From Streptomyces sp. MJM8645 (GTDB lineage Bacteria; Actinomycetota; Actinomycetes; Streptomycetales; Streptomycetaceae), in assembly GCF_001625365.1 (NCBI RefSeq), contig NZ_LJJF01000001.1, positions 3,607,001-3,671,000 of the forward strand: a stretch of 64,000 nt of DNA. The letters run 5' to 3'. The translations under genes and the position numbers were made by a program. Of this stretch, positions 61,048 through 64,000 are shown one piece after another. Within the stretch, counting starts at the first letter, position 1. Every line of letters begins with the position of its first letter. The notes beneath the pieces are model-generated. The model was given only the letters and a program-made list of their open reading frames with translations. It ran no database searches and was not told the origin of the DNA.

Positions 61048-61107
61048 CGGTGATCCAGGCGAATCAGGAGTGGATCGACCCAGGTCAGGCTGCGACGAAT
61101 GGACGAG

Positions 61108-62133
61108 TCAGAGCTGGCGGACGATGGGGAGGGTGTCCGTGCCGCGCTGGCGGGCGGCGCGGCGGGCGAGGCCGGGGGAGTTGCCGGTGCCGAGGATCTG
61201 GCCGTCGGCGATCGCGATCCAGGTGCCCGGTGCCAGTCCGGTGGGCGGGGTGAGGGACAGGGCCGACGTCAGGGCGGGGTCCGGTTGGAGGCGGTCGGGG
61301 CGTGGGGCCGGCGATTCGGTGCCGGCGCGCCAGCGGGCCGTCGTCCGCTCGCCGCCCAGTCGGCGTGACCACAGCACGTGCTGCAGCACGATCAGGGGGC
61401 CGAGCACGGTCAGCAGGGGGAAGCCCGCCGTCAGCGCGCCCAGGGCGAACAGCGCGCTGACCGCGCTGGTCACGACCACGCCGACGGCTGCCGCCAGCAA
61501 CGCGGCCGTCCGTCCGAACGCCTTGGCGGCGACCAGCGGGAACAGTACGAGGAGCAGCAGGTCGCCGAGGCCCACGGCGACCGGCGGGCTGCCGCCCGTC
61601 AGGACGAGCATCGGGGCGAACGGCCGTCCCTGGACCTGGGTGACGAAGTTCGCGGTGACCTGCGTCAGGGTGGTCGCCACCAGGTCGTAGCAGGACAGGA
61701 CGGCGGCCAGGCCGGCCGCGTGCGCCGATCGCATCCCGCTCTGCGTCCACAGGTTGGCCACGCCCACCACCGCGACGGCGAGCATCACGTCGGTGCAGGC
61801 GCGCACCGCGACGGGGTGGCCGCTGCACGCCGCCGTGGCGCCGGCGGCCACGAGTGCGAGGCCCCAGGCCCAGCGGCCGGAGCAGACCGGTGCCAGGGTG
61901 AACTGCACCGCCAGGCAGAGCACCAGGCCGAACAGCGCCGAGACGACCACGCCCGGCAGCTTGAGGTAGAGCAGCGGGGCCAGCACGACGCCGACGCACA
62001 GGACGGCGATGTCGCCGGAGGTGTAGACGCCCACCGGAGGCCTGGGCATCCGCACGCGGACCAGGTACCCCCCTGCCGCGGCCATCAGCAGGGCCACGCA
62101 GCAGCTCAGGGCGACGAGGGGGATCGCGTTCAT
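61108..62133 (-). CDS. Presenilin/SPP-like intramembrane aspartyl protease candidate
   Basis: 341 residues with about eight or nine membrane helices. Motifs of GxGD proteases (family A22): Tyr149-Asp150 in LSCYDLVATT, Gly188-Leu-Gly-Asp191 in AVGLGDLLLLVL, and a Pro239-Leu-Leu segment (AGFPLLTVLG) at the place of PAL. The spacing (41 residues between Asp residues, 48 to Pro) is close to signal peptide peptidase. The C-terminal 85 residues are cytosolic and end in a DUF5678-like unit (GTWIAIADGQILGTGNSPGL). The start overlaps the ligase stop (ATGA). Proteolysis is inferred. Confidence 0.7.
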   Translation of the reverse strand: MNAIPLVALSCCVALLMAAAGGYLVRVRMPRPPVGVYTSGDIAVLCVGVVLAPLLYLKLPGVVVSALFGLVLCLAVQFTLAPVCSGRWAWGLALVAAGATAACSGHPVAVRACTDVMLAVAVVGVANLWTQSGMRSAHAAGLAAVLSCYDLVATTLTQVTANFVTQVQGRPFAPMLVLTGGSPPVAVGLGDLLLLVLFPLVAAKAFGRTAALLAAAVGVVVTSAVSALFALGALTAGFPLLTVLGPLIVLQHVLWSRRLGGERTTARWRAGTESPAPRPDRLQPDPALTSALSLTPPTGLAPGTWIAIADGQILGTGNSPGLARRAARQRGTDTLPIVRQL

Positions 62134-63599
62134 GCGCCGCTCCCGGCCCGGACGCCGACCGGACGGGCCGACTCGAAGGTGTGTTCCCGCAGGTCCGCGC
62201 GGACCGGACTGGACGGCGGCAGTTTCGACCGGTCGTCGTGGAGCACGATGCCGGCCAGCGGCAGCCCCGCCGCCGACGCCCCCTGTTCGAGCCTGCGGTG
62301 CAGGGTCGCCGCGGGCAGCGCACGGACCAGGAGGTGCAGCAGCGCACCGCCGTCCGGCTCCTCGGTCAGCGTGTACCTGGCCGGCAGCGGCACGTCCGGC
62401 TCCCCCTCGACCAGGTCGAGGACGTCCCTGGTCGGCACGGAGGCGCTGAGCGGCCCCGACCAGCGGCCCAGGACGGCGGACGTGGCCGGCAGGTGCGCCC
62501 ACTCGCACCCGGCCTCGCCGACGGGCAGCCGGACCAGGTCGCCGGTGGCGTACCGCAGCAGCAGGGTGCACTCCCGGTAGGGCACGAAGGGGGTGTGCAC
62601 CAGCATCCCGACCTCCCCCGGCGCGGTCGGCTCCCAGGTCTGCGGGTCGAGCACCTCCAGGTGCCCGAACTCGGTGGTGTGGTGCAGATGCCCCTGGGAG
62701 CACGGCGTGCCGCCCGAGGGGAGCGTCTCCGTCATCAGGTAGGACGTGGACACCGGTGCGCCGAACGCCGCTTCGGCCCGCTCCCGCAGGGGGGCCGACA
62801 GCACCTCGCCGCCCACCCCGATGCTCTCCAGCCCGAAGTCCGCGGACCGCCACCCGCCCTGCTCGGCCTCCTGTACGAGCGCGGAGAGGTACGACGCGGA
62901 GGCGGTGAGGTGGGTGATCTGCGGGGCCTTGCCGGGCAGGCCGAGCGGTGCGGCGAGGCGGTCCAGGGCGAGCGCGGGGTCGATCGTCCCGAACTGGACG
63001 AACGAGGCGCCGACCCGGGTGGTGGACTCCTCGGCGACGACCAGCGGCAGGGTGGCCCTGGAGCAGCCCGCGTACGCCACGGTGTGCCGGGGGCGCAGCC
63101 CGAGGGTCAGTGCCGCCGAGATGGTGCTGAGGGCGATCGTCGTCTCCAACTCGGCCCGGGAGTACCAGACCGCGGTCGGGGTGCCGCTGGTGCCGGTGGT
63201 CAGCGCCATCAGGGCGGGCTCGGCGGCGGCGGAGACGAACGCGGCGGGCAGGCCGCGCAGGGCCGCCTTCGGGGTGACGGGCACCCGCGACCAGGTCTCC
63301 GTGTCGAGCGTGTCGGGGTCGATCCCGAGGTCGTCGAAGGTCCGCCGGTAGTAGGCCGTGTGGCGGACGGCGGCGCGCGCGGTGGCCCGCAGGCTCCGCC
63401 GGGTGACCGTGCGCCGCACCTCCGGGTCGACCTGACCGGCCTGCCCCGGCAGCAGTGCCGAGTCCGCGCCCGGCTCGCCGAACTCGGCGAGCGTGCGGAC
63501 CATGTCGTCGGCGATCCGTCCGAGGTCCTGGGGCCGGATCCTGCGGTTGAGCAGGATCGATGCGCCGTACCGGAGTTGACTCACCGCAGTGCCGAACAC
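62130..63599 (-). CDS. PaaK-like adenylate-forming enzyme
   Basis: 489 residues. ANL-family signs of the phenylacetate-CoA-ligase branch: AMP-binding loop ALTTGTSGTPTAVWYSR, VSTSYLMTETLPSG, and LLRYATGDLVRLP (TGD). It should activate a carboxylate as acyl-AMP; substrate and acceptor are unknown. GTG at 63599 has AGGAGG 4 nt upstream; GTG at 63584 is an alternative. A hairpin separates it from the 22-residue peptide gene upstream, and it is coupled to the membrane protease gene downstream. Confidence 0.85.
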   Translation of the reverse strand: MFGTAVSQLRYGASILLNRRIRPQDLGRIADDMVRTLAEFGEPGADSALLPGQAGQVDPEVRRTVTRRSLRATARAAVRHTAYYRRTFDDLGIDPDTLDTETWSRVPVTPKAALRGLPAAFVSAAAEPALMALTTGTSGTPTAVWYSRAELETTIALSTISAALTLGLRPRHTVAYAGCSRATLPLVVAEESTTRVGASFVQFGTIDPALALDRLAAPLGLPGKAPQITHLTASASYLSALVQEAEQGGWRSADFGLESIGVGGEVLSAPLRERAEAAFGAPVSTSYLMTETLPSGGTPCSQGHLHHTTEFGHLEVLDPQTWEPTAPGEVGMLVHTPFVPYRECTLLLRYATGDLVRLPVGEAGCEWAHLPATSAVLGRWSGPLSASVPTRDVLDLVEGEPDVPLPARYTLTEEPDGGALLHLLVRALPAATLHRRLEQGASAAGLPLAGIVLHDDRSKLPPSSPVRADLREHTFESARPVGVRAGSGA

Positions 63600-63613
63600 G
63601 AGACCTCCTGGAA

Positions 63614-63644
63614 CCTGGGCCGGGGATGCTCACCCCGGCCCAGG
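63614..63644 (-). terminator. Hairpin between the peptide gene and the ligase gene
   Basis: A perfect 12-bp stem CCTGGGCCGGGG / CCCCGGCCCAGG with a 7-nt loop, just after the peptide stop and before the ligase ribosome-binding site. Probably lets most transcripts end after the peptide, giving peptide in excess over enzymes. Confidence 0.8.
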
Positions 63645-63658
63645 CCGGGACGACTCGG

Positions 63659-63727
63659 TCAGGCCATGTGCGCGAACATGGCGGCGGTCAGGGTGCTCAG
63701 GGCGTACTTGAAGTAGTGCTTGACCAT
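63659..63727 (-). CDS. 22-residue peptide, precursor or signal candidate
   Basis: ATG at 63727 with a perfect AGGAGG 7 nt upstream. It begins MVKHYFKYALSTLTAAM and ends FAHMA, then TGA: two Lys and aromatic residues at the N-terminus, then a hydrophobic stretch long enough to enter a membrane. No family recognised. It leads an operon with an adenylating enzyme and a membrane protease, separated by a hairpin, which is the usual layout for a modified or secreted peptide. Confidence 0.65.
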   Translation of the reverse strand: MVKHYFKYALSTLTAAMFAHMA

Positions 63728-63762
63728 GTCAAGACCTCCTGGTGGGGCTGGCCGGCGCGGCC

Positions 63763-63785
63763 GAGCACGCCCCGATGGCGTGCTC
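63763..63785 (-). promoter_or_regulatory. Hairpin in the leader of the peptide operon
   Basis: GAGCACGCC and GGCGTGCTC pair around CCGAT, between the probable promoter and the peptide start. May stabilise the message or regulate it. Confidence 0.6.
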
Positions 63786-63808
63786 CGGCGCCGGCGGGTG
63801 GGGAGTGC

Positions 63809-63814
63809 AGTTTA
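63809..63814 (-). promoter_or_regulatory. -10 box of the peptide operon
   Basis: TAAACT on the minus strand, about 80 bp before the peptide ATG, in an AT-richer patch. No clear -35 hexamer; an activator may be required. Confidence 0.4.
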
Positions 63815-63901
63815 GGGAATCGAACAATGCGCGACCAGAGGTGAGACGGCATCAAATTCCGTGCCACGAAAGGTCGGTGGCGCAGCTCGGCCGGGCAGGA
63901 C

Positions 63902-64000
63902 CTACGGGTGCGGGCGGGTGCGCTGGGCCGGGAGGCGGGGCTCGGGGGCGCGGCGGGCGATCTCGGCGAGGGTGTGGAAGAGGACGTCGCCGAGCAGGAC
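63902..64000 (-). CDS. C-terminal end of an unidentified gene (N-terminus outside window)
   Basis: An open frame enters from the right edge and stops at 63902. The visible 32 residues read VLLGDVLFHTLAEIARRAPE and end with a basic, Pro-rich tail (RTRPHP). Third-position GC bias supports coding. Identity unknown. It lies upstream of the peptide operon on the same strand. Confidence 0.55.
   Translation of the reverse strand, partial: VLLGDVLFHTLAEIARRAPEPRLPAQRTRPHP

Noticed and set aside
61108..62133. Type IV prepilin peptidase (family A24), which also has a GxGD motif
   Set aside because: No pilus genes nearby, and the YD motif 41 residues before GLGD plus a Pro motif 48 after fit A22 spacing better than A24.

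Overview
The window is typical Streptomycetaceae chromosome (Streptomyces or Kitasatospora): very high GC, strong third-position GC bias, GTG starts, leaderless promoters, a BldC gene, WhiJ-like/DUF397 gene pairs, an LAETG sortase substrate and a parS site of the Streptomyces type. Gene order such as hrpA - tRNA-Asp - bldC - vdh - DUF3073 - purM - purF, and copper genes - pheA - serS, resembles the central, oriC-near part of known Streptomyces chromosomes (from memory). parS and a DnaA-box cluster agree with that placement.

Layout. 0-1 kb: the end of a membrane protein gene and its SigE-family sigma factor gene (minus). 1-9.3 kb: hrpA, tRNA-Asp, bldC, a conserved hypothetical, valine dehydrogenase, DUF3073. 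9.4-14.7 kb: purine synthesis (purM and purF minus; purA plus), with a degenerate lipid-kinase-like gene divergent from purA. 14.8-17.3 kb: a GNAT gene and two DUF397 genes, one coupled to a WhiJ-like XRE regulator carrying a TTA codon. 17.4-25.8 kb: metG, ArsR, a His-rich methyltransferase, a thioredoxin-reductase-like enzyme, an aldo/keto reductase behind a MerR-type promoter, three small enzymes or membrane proteins, GNATs and a secreted peptide.

25.9-32 kb: a 123-bp duplicated 5' end of a thioredoxin/NHL gene flanking about 500 bp with a small gene; the full NHL gene, with parS inside it; an M18 aminopeptidase; an acyl-CoA dehydrogenase. 32-41.9 kb: SseB, pirin, PP2C-like, TIGR03086, alpha/beta hydrolase, TetR, amidase, LAETG surface protein, anti-sigma ATPase and a membrane protein. 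42.1-47.5 kb: copper delivery locus (YcnI, Sco, PCuAC, CopC-CopD, Tat-exported DyP peroxidase), a likely route for copper to extracellular oxidases. 47.6-53.6 kb: pheA, the DnaA-box cluster, serS, HAD phosphatase, FCD-GntR regulator, MFS exporter. 53.7-57.3 kb: two ABC ATPase/ABC-2 permease pairs in one minus-strand operon, then an F420 LLM oxidoreductase.

58.3-61.05 kb is a lower-GC accessory stretch: a ParB-like/DGQHR gene and an HTH-nucleotidyltransferase + HEPN pair that looks like a self-regulated toxin-antitoxin module. 61.1-63.8 kb (minus) is the most unusual part: a 22-residue peptide gene with a perfect RBS, a strong hairpin, a PaaK-like adenylate-forming enzyme, and an overlapping gene for a membrane protein with YD, GLGD and a distal Pro motif at presenilin/signal-peptide-peptidase spacing. 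I propose it as an undescribed peptide-processing or signalling cassette; the function is inference. Coordinates were read by eye and a site may be off by one base.
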